A DNA stretch of 18,711 nt. It comes from Rhodospirillales bacterium. Its GTDB lineage: Bacteria > Pseudomonadota > Alphaproteobacteria > QKFK01 > SZUA-500. A program made the position numbers and the translations under genes. Under the pieces are notes generated by a model. That model had not been told where the DNA came from, made no database searches, and was given only the letters and a program-made list of their open reading frames with translations. The stretch spans positions 1 through 18,711 of the forward strand of contig QKFK01000229.1 in assembly GCA_003252195.1 (NCBI GenBank), written 5' to 3'. Below, in pieces: positions 6,956 to 15,146 of this stretch. Every line of letters starts with the position of its first letter. Position 1 is the stretch's first letter.

Positions 6956-8218
6956 TTATTTTATTAAAGGCAATATTACCTCTACTGTTCGCTCGAGAAC
7001 AGCAGATTCACTTTCAGCAAATTTGCGAGCAAGAGTTCCCTTAAGTTTAAGCTCATCAGGGTTTTGCAATAGCTCTATAACTTTATCTGCTAACTCACCT
7101 TTGTCACATATGTTAGTAATTGCTCCAGCTTCTATGGCTCTTTCATTCATCTCTCTAAAATTCTGCATATTTATACCTGATAATAGAGTGCAATTTAGTC
7201 TCGCTGGTTCTAGCATGTTCTGCCCACCAAAAGGAATTAGAGATCCACCTATGAAAACAATTGGAGCTACTCTGTAAAAAATACCCAGCTCACCAATGGT
7301 ATCTGCAATATAAATATCTGTATCAATATATATATCTTCATTAATGCTTCTACGAGAGGTCTTAAGCATGAATTGATTTTCAATATCTTTTTGTATTTCT
7401 TCGCCTCTTTTGGGGTGACGGGGTACAATAATAGTTAACAAGTCTGGAAATAGTTTCTTAATAGCTATGTGAGCTTCTGCAATTTGAATTTCTTCATTGT
7501 AGTGAGTGCTACTTGCTAGCCAAACAGTTCTATCTCCAACTAGATTCTTTATTTTATCAAACTTTTCGCTATCTACGGGAAGAGAGCCTGATGCGTATTT
7601 GAGGTTACCCACACAATCAGTTTTTTTTGCTCCTAATACATATAATCTATGAGCATCTTCTTCTGTTTGCCCTAGGCAAAGAGTGAATTTAGATAAAATT
7701 TCAGCTATTAAAAATCTAAACATTTTCCATCTGGCAAAGGAGCGATTTGATATTCTTCCATTGACCAATATTAGAGGGATATTTTTATCCGCTATTGAAT
7801 TGATCATATTAGGCCAGAATTCTGATTCAAACCATAATGCTAAATCAGGTTTCCAGTGCTCTAAAAAACTGTCAACATATGGTGCGCAATCAACTGGGTA
7901 AAACTGATGAAAAGCTCTTTCTGGAAGACGTTCTTCCATTAGCTTTGCAGAAGTTACGGTGCCAGTAGTTACCATTACATGTGCGTTAGAATTTTGTTTT
8001 AATAACTCTTCTATTAGCGGAATCATAGAGACGGATTCTCCAACACTTGCACCATGAAGCCAGATTAGAGTTCCTTCTGGTCTAGATAATGTAGGTTTTC
8101 CAACACGTTCATTAAATCTGTTTAAATCTTCTTTGCCATCGTTTTTTCTTTTCTCTAGCAAAACAGAAATAATAGGCATGCTTATATAAGTTACGGCTTT
8201 ATATATTGTGCTAAACAT
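6956..8218 (-). CDS. waaA: 3-deoxy-D-manno-octulosonate (Kdo) transferase
   Basis: WaaA (KdtA, glycosyltransferase family 30) adds Kdo from CMP-Kdo to the lipid A precursor on the inner membrane. The frame opens at 8260, but the ATG at 8218 (MFSTIYKAVT) matches the usual start. It overlaps the acyltransferase stop by 8 bases and has GGAG 10 bases upstream, giving 420 residues. Visible motifs: an N-terminal hydrophobic anchor (about 8-22), LHGASVGE (54-61; E61 is probably the catalytic base by comparison with characterised WaaA), ESEFWPNMI (131-139), GNLKY (204-208), SSTHYNEE (236-243), VPRHPKR (265-271) and GGSLIPFGGQNMLEPA (324-339). Whether one or two Kdo residues are transferred cannot be read from the sequence. 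Confidence 0.95.
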   Translation of the reverse strand: MFSTIYKAVTYISMPIISVLLEKRKNDGKEDLNRFNERVGKPTLSRPEGTLIWLHGASVGESVSMIPLIEELLKQNSNAHVMVTTGTVTSAKLMEERLPERAFHQFYPVDCAPYVDSFLEHWKPDLALWFESEFWPNMINSIADKNIPLILVNGRISNRSFARWKMFRFLIAEILSKFTLCLGQTEEDAHRLYVLGAKKTDCVGNLKYASGSLPVDSEKFDKIKNLVGDRTVWLASSTHYNEEIQIAEAHIAIKKLFPDLLTIIVPRHPKRGEEIQKDIENQFMLKTSRRSINEDIYIDTDIYIADTIGELGIFYRVAPIVFIGGSLIPFGGQNMLEPARLNCTLLSGINMQNFREMNERAIEAGAITNICDKGELADKVIELLQNPDELKLKGTLARKFAESESAVLERTVEVILPLIK

Positions 8219-8933
8219 TGGTTGTGAGCTCCATAGGTTTAATTGGGGTAATTCCGACATGTTGATCTGCTTTTTGGCTAAGATTATTCATTCGGTCTTC
8301 TAGTTCAATTCTTAATTCTTCTAATTTTGTATCATCGGCATCTTGAGGTACATATAAAGGTTCTCCAAACATATACACCCCTTTAGCAAATGGGTATACT
8401 ACCATAAATCTATCCCAGCTATTAGCTAAAAAACATTTGTTAGCTGACATTGTCATAGGAAAGATTGGAAAGCCAGTTTTTTTTGCAAAATATATAAGAC
8501 TACTGCTCATTCTCATGCGTGGACCTTTAGGCCCATCTGGTGTGATAGCAACAGATTCTCCATTTTGTAGTTTGCGAGCAATACCAATAGCTGCTTTGCG
8601 AGCATCTCGGTTGGTTGAGCCTGAAATAATTGATACACCTAGAACATTCAATATACCAGCAATTATTCTGCCGTCTCTGTGAGGTGAGGCTACGGCATTA
8701 AGTGTAGATTTATCTTCCCAGCCTTGATATAGCATCATAATTCTAGCATGCCATGTAGCAACTAATACAGGTTTGCCATCTTTCCAGAAAGGGCGAATAT
8801 TTTCATAACCAACTTTTTCCCATTTGCCAGTTATGTAAATAATTCTGATAATTGTTGCAACGAGATGGCTTATGAAAATCATAAAGGCATTACTAGAAGT
8901 TAGCTTCTTCCATATTTTTTTAGGAGTAATCAT
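8211..8933 (-). CDS. DUF374 lysophospholipid/lipid A acyltransferase family protein
   Basis: The ATG at 8933 lies 4 bases after the msbA stop; starts further upstream would overlap msbA, so this one was chosen (240 residues). The LPLAT fold is recognisable: a membrane-inserting helix at about 15-36, WHARIM with the candidate catalytic histidine H62, SPHRDG (83-88), GVSIISGS (99-106), and TPDGPKGPR (131-139), the signature of the DUF374 branch. DUF374 includes LpxJ, a secondary (late) lipid A acyltransferase described in Helicobacter and Campylobacter. The position between msbA and waaA strongly supports an acyl transfer to lipid A rather than to phospholipid. That assignment is inference, so no symbol is given. 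It overlaps waaA by 8 bases, suggesting translational coupling. Confidence 0.85.
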   Translation of the reverse strand: MITPKKIWKKLTSSNAFMIFISHLVATIIRIIYITGKWEKVGYENIRPFWKDGKPVLVATWHARIMMLYQGWEDKSTLNAVASPHRDGRIIAGILNVLGVSIISGSTNRDARKAAIGIARKLQNGESVAITPDGPKGPRMRMSSSLIYFAKKTGFPIFPMTMSANKCFLANSWDRFMVVYPFAKGVYMFGEPLYVPQDADDTKLEELRIELEDRMNNLSQKADQHVGITPIKPMELTTNV

Positions 8934-8937
8934 TAAG

Positions 8938-10725
8938 CTAACTTTCTTGTTTGTTGAATTGTAATTGATACAGTTTTGCATATGCTCCATCTTTGGCTAT
9001 AAGCTCATCATGTGTTCCAGATTCAACAAGAGCTCCTTTATCAATTACGTGAATAACATCGGCATTGATAATAGTAGATAATCTATGAGCAATTGCCAAA
9101 GTTGTTCTGTTTTTCATTAAAGCATCTATAGCAGCCTGAACTTTTCTTTCTGATTCAGTATCAAGAGCAGAGGTTGCCTCATCAAGCAACAAGATTGGGG
9201 CATTTTTGAGCATAGCTCTAGCTATGGATAAACGTTGTCTTTGTCCTCCAGAGAGCTTCATACCACGTTCGCCAACTATGGTGTCGTATCCTTCTGGTAA
9301 TTCCATAATAAAATCATGTGCAGCGGCTGTTTGAGCTGCTTTTATTACTTCTTCATCGCTTGCACCTGGTTTTCCATATAAAATGTTATTACGTACTGTG
9401 TTATCAAATAATGTTACATCTTGGCTAACCAATGAAATATTTTTTCTAAGGCTTTCTAACGTTAAATCTCTTATGTCTTGACCGTCAATAAGAATACTAC
9501 CTTTTGAACAATCATAGAAGCGGAGCAATAAGGATAATACAGTAGACTTTCCAGCTCCAGAAGGGCCAACTAGGGCACAAGTGGTGCCAGATTTAATGTC
9601 AAATGACATGTTGGTTATAGCTTCCGTGCCATCATCATAATTAAAGGTAACATCATCAAATTTAATATTACTATCTTTTAATACCAATTCTCTGGCTGAA
9701 GGAGAGTTTTCAATTTGAGTTGGGGTATCGATAATTTCATATAATCTTTGGGCTCCTGCTAATCCTTCTTGCACATTTAAGTTAAGTTTTGCAATTGATT
9801 TCATGGGGCGATAGGCCGTGATTAATGCTCCTAAAAAGGCAAAGAAAGTTCCGGGAGTAGTTTCTCCGTTCATAACTCTAGTTCCGCCATATGTGACTAC
9901 AACAACAATAGCTACACCACCTAAAAACTCCATGATTGGAGAAGAGGCTGAGCGGGTACGAGAGGCTTTATAGTTAAGCTTAAAAATAGTTTCTACGGTT
10001 TCGTTAACTCTTGATTGTTCATATTTTTCCATAGCATAAGATTTAACTACGCTAATGCCTTGGAAAATCTGCTCTAAAATAGTGGTTAAAAAGCCCATAT
10101 GTTGTTGAGTGTTAGCTGTAACCTTGCGCATTTTTCTGCCAAGATAAATGATAGGGTAGAATGCGATAGGGAATATGAATAATATGATTGCGGCTAATTT
10201 TACGTCTTGCATAAACATCAATATAACAAGGAAAATTACTGATAAAGCGTCTTTAAACAAGTTGGTTAAAGAGCTAGATACTGCATTTTTCATCATTACA
10301 GTATCAACAGTAAATCTAGATACTAATGAACCAGACGGATTGTTATGAAAAAAGTTATGATCCATAACAGATAGATGATTGAAGAACTTCCTTTGCATAT
10401 CGCAAACTATGCGTAAGCCGATAAGCTGAATCAAACAATCTTGCCCATATGAGGCAACAGATTTAACTAAAAAGATAGTGAGAATCAAAATTGAGATAGG
10501 GACAAGCATGTCATGGCGCTGTTCAACGAATATTTTATCAATAATCGGTTGTAACATCTTTATTGTCATAGCCTCTCCAGAAGCGGCTAATACCATAAAA
10601 TATATTGTTAAAGCCACTACCCAGCGGTATTGGCGGATTGATTCATTCCATAATCTTGATATTAATTGACGTGTTTTAGCGTCGAATTTAACTTTTTCTT
10701 TTTTGCTCACGAGCTTATTTACCAT
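8938..10725 (-). CDS. msbA: Lipid A export ABC transporter MsbA (permease-ATPase)
   Basis: This 595-residue half-transporter flips core-lipid A from the cytoplasmic to the periplasmic leaflet as a homodimer. The N-terminal domain (about 30-315) has six hydrophobic helices. The ATPase domain has Walker A GPSGAGKS (387-394), Q-loop SQD with Q435, signature LSGGQRQR (491-498), Walker B ILLLDE (511-516), D-loop SALD and H-loop histidine H547 in AIAHRLS. MsbA cannot be told from other lipid or drug exporters of the family by motifs alone; its place at the head of an operon with waaA and lpxK decides. The start ATG has no clear ribosome-binding site (preceded by AGTTATAACTTAAAA), so a start a few codons inward is possible. 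Confidence 0.9.
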   Translation of the reverse strand: MVNKLVSKKEKVKFDAKTRQLISRLWNESIRQYRWVVALTIYFMVLAASGEAMTIKMLQPIIDKIFVEQRHDMLVPISILILTIFLVKSVASYGQDCLIQLIGLRIVCDMQRKFFNHLSVMDHNFFHNNPSGSLVSRFTVDTVMMKNAVSSSLTNLFKDALSVIFLVILMFMQDVKLAAIILFIFPIAFYPIIYLGRKMRKVTANTQQHMGFLTTILEQIFQGISVVKSYAMEKYEQSRVNETVETIFKLNYKASRTRSASSPIMEFLGGVAIVVVVTYGGTRVMNGETTPGTFFAFLGALITAYRPMKSIAKLNLNVQEGLAGAQRLYEIIDTPTQIENSPSARELVLKDSNIKFDDVTFNYDDGTEAITNMSFDIKSGTTCALVGPSGAGKSTVLSLLLRFYDCSKGSILIDGQDIRDLTLESLRKNISLVSQDVTLFDNTVRNNILYGKPGASDEEVIKAAQTAAAHDFIMELPEGYDTIVGERGMKLSGGQRQRLSIARAMLKNAPILLLDEATSALDTESERKVQAAIDALMKNRTTLAIAHRLSTIINADVIHVIDKGALVESGTHDELIAKDGAYAKLYQLQFNKQES

Positions 10726-10749
10726 TTTTAAGTTATAACTATTAGCTGG

Positions 10750-10755
10750 ATTATA
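10750..10755 (-). promoter_or_regulatory. Possible -10 box of the LPS operon
   Basis: On the minus strand TATAAT stands 25 bases before the msbA ATG, in the gap shared with the divergent gene at 10878. A TTGCTG lies upstream but at a spacing of only 14 bases, so the -35 element is uncertain. The box is supported mainly by its consensus match and position. Confidence 0.35.
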
Positions 10756-10815
10756 ATAAAAATATCCGTCAGCAAAAGAAAATAATAAAAAAAAACACTT
10801 TTAATATTCTATTTC

Positions 10816-10828
10816 TGGAAAATTTCCA
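10816..10828. promoter_or_regulatory. Perfect 13-bp palindrome, possible operator
   Basis: TGGAAAATTTCCA is a perfect inverted repeat centred on base 10822. It sits just before a TATTAT (10836-10841) that could be the -10 box of the gene starting at 10878, so a protein bound here would cover its -35 region. It lies about 90 bases upstream of msbA on the other strand. The binding factor is unknown. Confidence 0.3.
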
Positions 10829-10877
10829 CAAAACATATTATCCTTTACAGATAAATGATGATTGTCCAGAGGAAAAG

Positions 10878-12089
10878 ATGAGTAAAAAGACATCTAAATT
10901 TTATATTGTTACTATAATATTTTTGATAGCGTTTATAGCTGGCGCTATAGCCTTTTTAAGGACTCCTAGTTTAAATAAAATGGGGCCAGAGAAGAATTAT
11001 GATATAAAATCTAGGATGGAAATGACTGCGGGATATTTTGTTAATAATCAACGTAGTAATGGATATTTTGCCTATGGCTATGATTTTTTGAACGGGCGCC
11101 CTAGTAGAAGTGATAGTGTTGTTTATCAATCTTATGCTGGTTATGTGTTATCTAACTATTTTTCTTATATTGCCCAAGAAAATAACCTCGAAAAATATGT
11201 TTATCTAAAAGACTCTATAGCTAATTTGTTAAAAGCATTTGAGGCTTCTAGCGTTTCTTATGACTTTGGTAAAGTAGTTTCGTTTATTGCGAAAACAGCG
11301 AATTCAAGAGAGTTTATTAAAAAAGAGCTATCTACGACTAAGGTTGAGGGAGATATTGTTGATAACTCTGTTGTCGCAACAGTATTCGCATATTTAACAG
11401 AGAAAGAATATAGACAAACAACAGGCGATAAGAGTTTTGAAAACGTCGGAAAAGAGTGGTTTGATGCTATAGATTTTTATGCTACTCACAAATATGAAGA
11501 ATATCAAAAATCTGGTGAGTATAATATACCAGAAGAGGTGTTGTTGGCTCTATCTGTTAATCTGGATAAAAAAGAAAAATATAAGGACCTTATTAAAACG
11601 GCATGGTCTGACAATATATATAAGAAAAGATATGACAAAGGTAACTTGAAGCTTTGGTTTGATGCAATTATTTTGCACAATATGGAGCAATATACCAAAG
11701 ATAAATATTATGCAGATGCTTTAGTTAAAGAGGCTGGTTTTCACCTTACTGAATTATATCCAGAAATAATGCCGGAATATAATTCATGCATGTTTTGGTA
11801 TGCATTCGGTTTGACAAAGCAATATATAGATAAAAAAGAACGCTCAGATTTATATATCAAGTTAGAAAATAGGACTCAGCTTGAAAAAGTACAAAATTTG
11901 CGTTTCCAGATTTTACCTCAACAAGAAGAATTTATTGTTAGTGGGGATCGTAAATTCTTTTCTAAAGATTTTTCTAGCTTTAGCGGAGCTTTTGTTGATA
12001 CTTCAATTAATTTGCAAACAACTTTGCCTTATACTCAGTTTTGTATGCAGGCAATGATGGAAGATGCAAAGTCAGAAGAAAATAAGTAA
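10878..12089 (+). CDS. Membrane-anchored protein of unknown function
   Basis: The ATG at 10878 follows a good AGAGGA box (10868-10873). The 403-residue product has a basic N-terminus (MSKKTSKF) and one hydrophobic segment at about 9-27 without a clear cleavage site, so it is probably anchored in the inner membrane with the bulk in the periplasm. The rest is rich in tyrosine and aromatic residues and predicted mostly helical. It has recurring patterns such as AGYFVNNQRSNGYFAYGYD (51-69), YQSYAGYVLSNYFSYIA and CMFWYAFGLTKQYI. Repeated helix pairs with 'Q..NG.F.Y.YD' near the start resemble alpha/alpha-toroid enzymes (glycosidase- or epimerase-like), but I see no defined catalytic motif, so this is a weak suggestion. 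It is transcribed alone, divergent from msbA, which hints at an envelope role. Confidence 0.7.
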   Translation: MSKKTSKFYIVTIIFLIAFIAGAIAFLRTPSLNKMGPEKNYDIKSRMEMTAGYFVNNQRSNGYFAYGYDFLNGRPSRSDSVVYQSYAGYVLSNYFSYIAQENNLEKYVYLKDSIANLLKAFEASSVSYDFGKVVSFIAKTANSREFIKKELSTTKVEGDIVDNSVVATVFAYLTEKEYRQTTGDKSFENVGKEWFDAIDFYATHKYEEYQKSGEYNIPEEVLLALSVNLDKKEKYKDLIKTAWSDNIYKKRYDKGNLKLWFDAIILHNMEQYTKDKYYADALVKEAGFHLTELYPEIMPEYNSCMFWYAFGLTKQYIDKKERSDLYIKLENRTQLEKVQNLRFQILPQQEEFIVSGDRKFFSKDFSSFSGAFVDTSINLQTTLPYTQFCMQAMMEDAKSEENK

Positions 12090-12096
12090 AATATAT

Positions 12097-12160
12097 TTAT
12101 ATGCGTATCTACGGCTTAGCTGAAATCTGGCAAGTGCCAATATCTTTATTGCGCATATAA
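12097..12160. repeat. Inverted repeat in convergent gap
   Basis: TTATATGCG (12097-12105) and CGCATATAA (12152-12160) are perfect 9-bp inverted arms separated by 46 bases. Inside lies a small TGGC-AAGT-GCCA hairpin (12128-12139). The element occupies the gap between the 3' ends of the 403-residue gene and the fliN-like gene. It may help end both transcripts, although no T-run follows either arm. Confidence 0.35.
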
Positions 12161-12207
12161 CTCTGCAAGCAATGTAGCTCTAGAATATATTATTATAAGA
12201 GATATTT

Positions 12208-12471
12208 TTAAGAAGATTGAGTGATGTCGGTGATAGTAACACCAATTAGGTCATTATCTGTAACGATAATACTTGCTTTGGCAATCATAATGTCATTGGC
12301 ATATACTTCAATAGGGTCATCAACGTGACGTTCTAGCTCAACTACTGCACCACGGCCGAGTTTTAGCAATTGGCTCACGCGCAATGTGGTTGCTCCAAGC
12401 TCAACGGAAAGCTCAACTTCTACGTTGTTAATTGCTGGGTGGCTGAAGTTTTTTTCAATAGCTGTTGTCAT
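12208..12471 (-). CDS. FliN-like flagellar motor switch (SpoA domain) protein
   Basis: The ATG at 12471 has TAAGG 6 bases upstream and is preferred to a TTG at 12504 that overlaps the yejF stop. The 87 residues are almost entirely one SpoA domain (about 17-85): VELSVELGATTLRVSQLLKL, then GRGAVVELER (39-48), DPIEVYANDIMIAKA (52-66) and IGVTITDI (76-83). FliN forms the lower ring of the flagellar C-ring, where CheY-P and export components dock; close relatives serve type III secretion sorting platforms. The usual GEVV...FGVRITEI ending is altered to ASIIVTDNDLIGVTITDI. No other flagellar gene is in the window. It lies about 30 bases after yejF and is probably co-transcribed with the importer. 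FliN is the best match; the exact symbol is withheld because of divergence and context. Confidence 0.75.
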   Translation of the reverse strand: MTTAIEKNFSHPAINNVEVELSVELGATTLRVSQLLKLGRGAVVELERHVDDPIEVYANDIMIAKASIIVTDNDLIGVTITDITQSS

Positions 12472-12500
12472 GTTATACCTTAAATTCTTAGCATCTATAA

Positions 12501-14108
12501 TCAATATATAGAAAATTCTTCCAACGCAAAAGAAGATTTTAAAAGTTTTTTTGTATATTCGTCTTTTGGAGCGTTAAAGATATCAGAACAATTGCCACGC
12601 TCAACAATTTTTCCTTGTTTCATAACAATAATATCATCTGCCATTGCTCTTACAGTCTTTAAATCATGGCTAATAAAAATGTATGAGATGTTATGTTTAG
12701 ATTGTAGTTTGTTTAATAGAGATATGACCTGTGCTTGCACCGAAACATCAAGCGCACTAGTTGGCTCATCTAAAATAAGGACTTTAGGTTTTAGCGCTAA
12801 TGCTCTGGCAATAGATATGCGTTGCCTTTGCCCACCAGAAAATTCATGAGGATAGCGATTTATTATATCTGGGCTTAACTCAACTTCTTTTAGCGCATTA
12901 ATAATCATTTCTTCAAGCTCTTCTTTAGACGGTTTGGTGCTTTGAGCTTTTAGTCCTTCTGCAATAATTTCGCCTATTGTTAATCGCGGGCTAAGAGAGC
13001 TAAAAGGATCTTGAAAAACAATTTGAATTTGTGAACGTAAAGGGCGGAATGATTTGGCGCTCATGTTAGATATGTTGTGCTTGTTAAAAACAATCTCGCC
13101 AATGCTTTGTTGTAATTTGCATAATGATAGTCCAAGAGTTGTTTTACCAGAGCCACTTTCTCCAACAATACCTAGTGTTTGTCCCTCTTTTAGGCTTATT
13201 GAAATATCATCAACAGCATTAAAGCTTTTAGTAACATTGCCCCAAAAGTTTTTACTAACGGGGAAAGATACTTTTATATTGCTAGCTTCTAGAATTGAGT
13301 TGGTTTTAGAAAAATCTGCTTTTTCTTTCGGTGGAAGATTACTTTGCATCAAATGTTTGGTGTATTCATGCTTAGGTTTTTTAAATATATCAGCAGTTAA
13401 GCCTGTTTCAACAATAACTCCATCTTTCATAACAATAGTCGTATCTGTCATGTTATTGATTACATTAAGGTCATGAGATATCAATATTAATGACATGCCG
13501 AGTTCTTTTTGGAGTTTTTTAATCAAGCCCAGAATTTGTGCCTGTACGGTCACATCTAAAGCTGTGGTTGGTTCATCGGCAATAAGAATATCGGGGTTGT
13601 TAGCTAAAGCCATCGCAATCATAACTCTTTGTCTTTGCCCGCCAGATAGCTCATGAGGAAAAGCGCTTAACCTAAAACGCAAATCTTCAAGCCCAACCAT
13701 ATATAGCAATTCTATTACTCGAGCCGTTACTTCTTTTTTGCTCATTTTTTGGTGTATTTGAATAGCCTCAGCTATTTGCTTGCCAATAGAATGAAGCGGG
13801 TTTAAGGAGGTTAATGGTTCTTGAAATATCATAGATATTTTGTTGCCACGAATAGAACGCATAAAAGCTTCATCTGCCTTTAGAATTTCATCTCTGTTAT
13901 ATGCAATAGAACCGCTCGGGTGGTACGCTTTGGGGTATGGCAATAACCCTAATATTGATAAAGCAAGGGTGGATTTGCCAGAGCCACTTTCTCCAACAAT
14001 ACCGACAGAAGAGCCTCTTTCAACCGATACACATGCTTTTTCTACGGCTTTAACATCATTGTTGCCTTGGCGAAAATATACGGATAAATCTTTTATTTCT
14101 AAGAGCAT
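12501..14108 (-). CDS. yejF: Peptide ABC transporter, double ATPase subunit YejF
   Basis: The 535-residue protein is two fused Opp/Dpp-type ATPase domains, the defining feature of YejF. Domain 1 has Walker A GESGSGKS (39-46), signature LSGGQ (154-158) and Walker B ILIADE (174-179). Domain 2 has Walker A GESGSGKT (316-323), signature FSGGQ (423-427) and Walker B VLILDE (443-448). Both sites keep the catalytic glutamate and the H-loop SHD, so both look active. It powers import by YejA/YejB/YejE. An AAGGGAAG box precedes the ATG, 12 bases after yejE. Confidence 0.92.
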   Translation of the reverse strand: MLLEIKDLSVYFRQGNNDVKAVEKACVSVERGSSVGIVGESGSGKSTLALSILGLLPYPKAYHPSGSIAYNRDEILKADEAFMRSIRGNKISMIFQEPLTSLNPLHSIGKQIAEAIQIHQKMSKKEVTARVIELLYMVGLEDLRFRLSAFPHELSGGQRQRVMIAMALANNPDILIADEPTTALDVTVQAQILGLIKKLQKELGMSLILISHDLNVINNMTDTTIVMKDGVIVETGLTADIFKKPKHEYTKHLMQSNLPPKEKADFSKTNSILEASNIKVSFPVSKNFWGNVTKSFNAVDDISISLKEGQTLGIVGESGSGKTTLGLSLCKLQQSIGEIVFNKHNISNMSAKSFRPLRSQIQIVFQDPFSSLSPRLTIGEIIAEGLKAQSTKPSKEELEEMIINALKEVELSPDIINRYPHEFSGGQRQRISIARALALKPKVLILDEPTSALDVSVQAQVISLLNKLQSKHNISYIFISHDLKTVRAMADDIIVMKQGKIVERGNCSDIFNAPKDEYTKKLLKSSFALEEFSIY

Positions 14109-14120
14109 TATATCTTCCCT

Positions 14121-15146
14121 TTAAGCATAATTTTTACGTGGATCAAAAGCGTCTCTAATAGCTTCTCCCATAAAGACAAGCATAGAGAGTAAACTTCCTA
14201 ATGTGATAAAGGCAGATAAACCAAGCCACGGTGCATTGAGGTTGTCTTTGCCTTGGCGAATAATATCACCTAATGATGGGTAATCTGCCGAAAGCCCTAA
14301 CCCTAAAAAGTCGAGCGAGGCTAAGGCTACAATTGAGCCAGATAATATAAAAGGCGTATATGAAAATGTAGCCGTTAATGCATTGGGTAGAACATGCTTA
14401 TAAATAATAGTAAAGTCACTGAGACCTAGTGCTCTGGCTGCTTTTACATATTCCATATTTCGTGTTTTAAAAAACTCGGCTCTGACTACACCTACTAAAG
14501 ATGTCCAGCTGAACATGAGCAATATTACCAAAAGGCTCATAAAGCTAGGCTCAATGATAGATGATATAATAATTAATATAAATAACTGAGGAAGTCCTCC
14601 CCATATTTCAATAAAACGCTGCATTAATATATCAACTTTGCCACCAAAATATCCTTGGATTGCGCCTGCGATAATCCCAATTAATGAGGAGAAAAAGGTG
14701 AGAGATAAACCAAAAATAACCGATAATCTAAAACCATAAATTAATCGTGCAAGGAGGTCTCTTCCTTGGTCATCTGTGCCTAATAAATTATCTTTAGATG
14801 GAGGCGCAGGGGTTGGGGTTTGTAAGTCAAAATTTATAGTGTCATACGAGAATTTAACTAACGGCCATAACATGAAGCCATCTTTTTCTATGTTCTGTTT
14901 TATTAAAGGGTCTCTATAATCTGCATAAACAGGGAAATCTCCGCCAAATTTAGTCTCGTAATAATCTTTTGTGATGGGGAAGTAATATTGCCCTTGATAT
15001 TTTACGATTAGTGGTTTGTCATTAGCTATTAATTCTGCAAATAAAGATAGTATAAATAGGGTTAAAAATATTATCGCAGAAATATAACCTCTACGGTTTT
15101 TCTTAAAGTTATAAAAACGACGCTGAATTATTGGAGAAAAGTTCAT
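14121..15146 (-). CDS. yejE: Peptide ABC transporter permease YejE
   Basis: This 341-residue inner-membrane subunit has the OppC/DppC-type layout: an N-terminal helix (about 21-41), a periplasmic loop of about 75 residues (typical of YejE, longer than in DppC), then NLLGTDDQGRDLLARLIYG (120-138) leading into the BPD permease domain with four or five helices. The ATPase-coupling EAA loop is EFFKTRNMEYVKAARALG (224-241). The start ATG lies directly after the yejB stop. It works as a heterodimer with YejB. Confidence 0.92.
   Translation of the reverse strand: MNFSPIIQRRFYNFKKNRRGYISAIIFLTLFILSLFAELIANDKPLIVKYQGQYYFPITKDYYETKFGGDFPVYADYRDPLIKQNIEKDGFMLWPLVKFSYDTINFDLQTPTPAPPSKDNLLGTDDQGRDLLARLIYGFRLSVIFGLSLTFFSSLIGIIAGAIQGYFGGKVDILMQRFIEIWGGLPQLFILIIISSIIEPSFMSLLVILLMFSWTSLVGVVRAEFFKTRNMEYVKAARALGLSDFTIIYKHVLPNALTATFSYTPFILSGSIVALASLDFLGLGLSADYPSLGDIIRQGKDNLNAPWLGLSAFITLGSLLSMLVFMGEAIRDAFDPRKNYA

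Noticed and set aside
6822..7277. Open frame of 151 codons on the + strand
   Set aside because: It lies antisense across lpxK and waaA, both of which have full family motifs; its composition has no protein-like domain.
8219..8260. Longer waaA start at 8260
   Set aside because: The extra 14 residues would come from DNA already coding for the acyltransferase C-terminus and do not match the WaaA family start; the ATG at 8218 does and has a GGAG box.
13054..13476. Open frame of 140 codons on the + strand
   Set aside because: It is antisense to yejF and simply mirrors its conserved codons.
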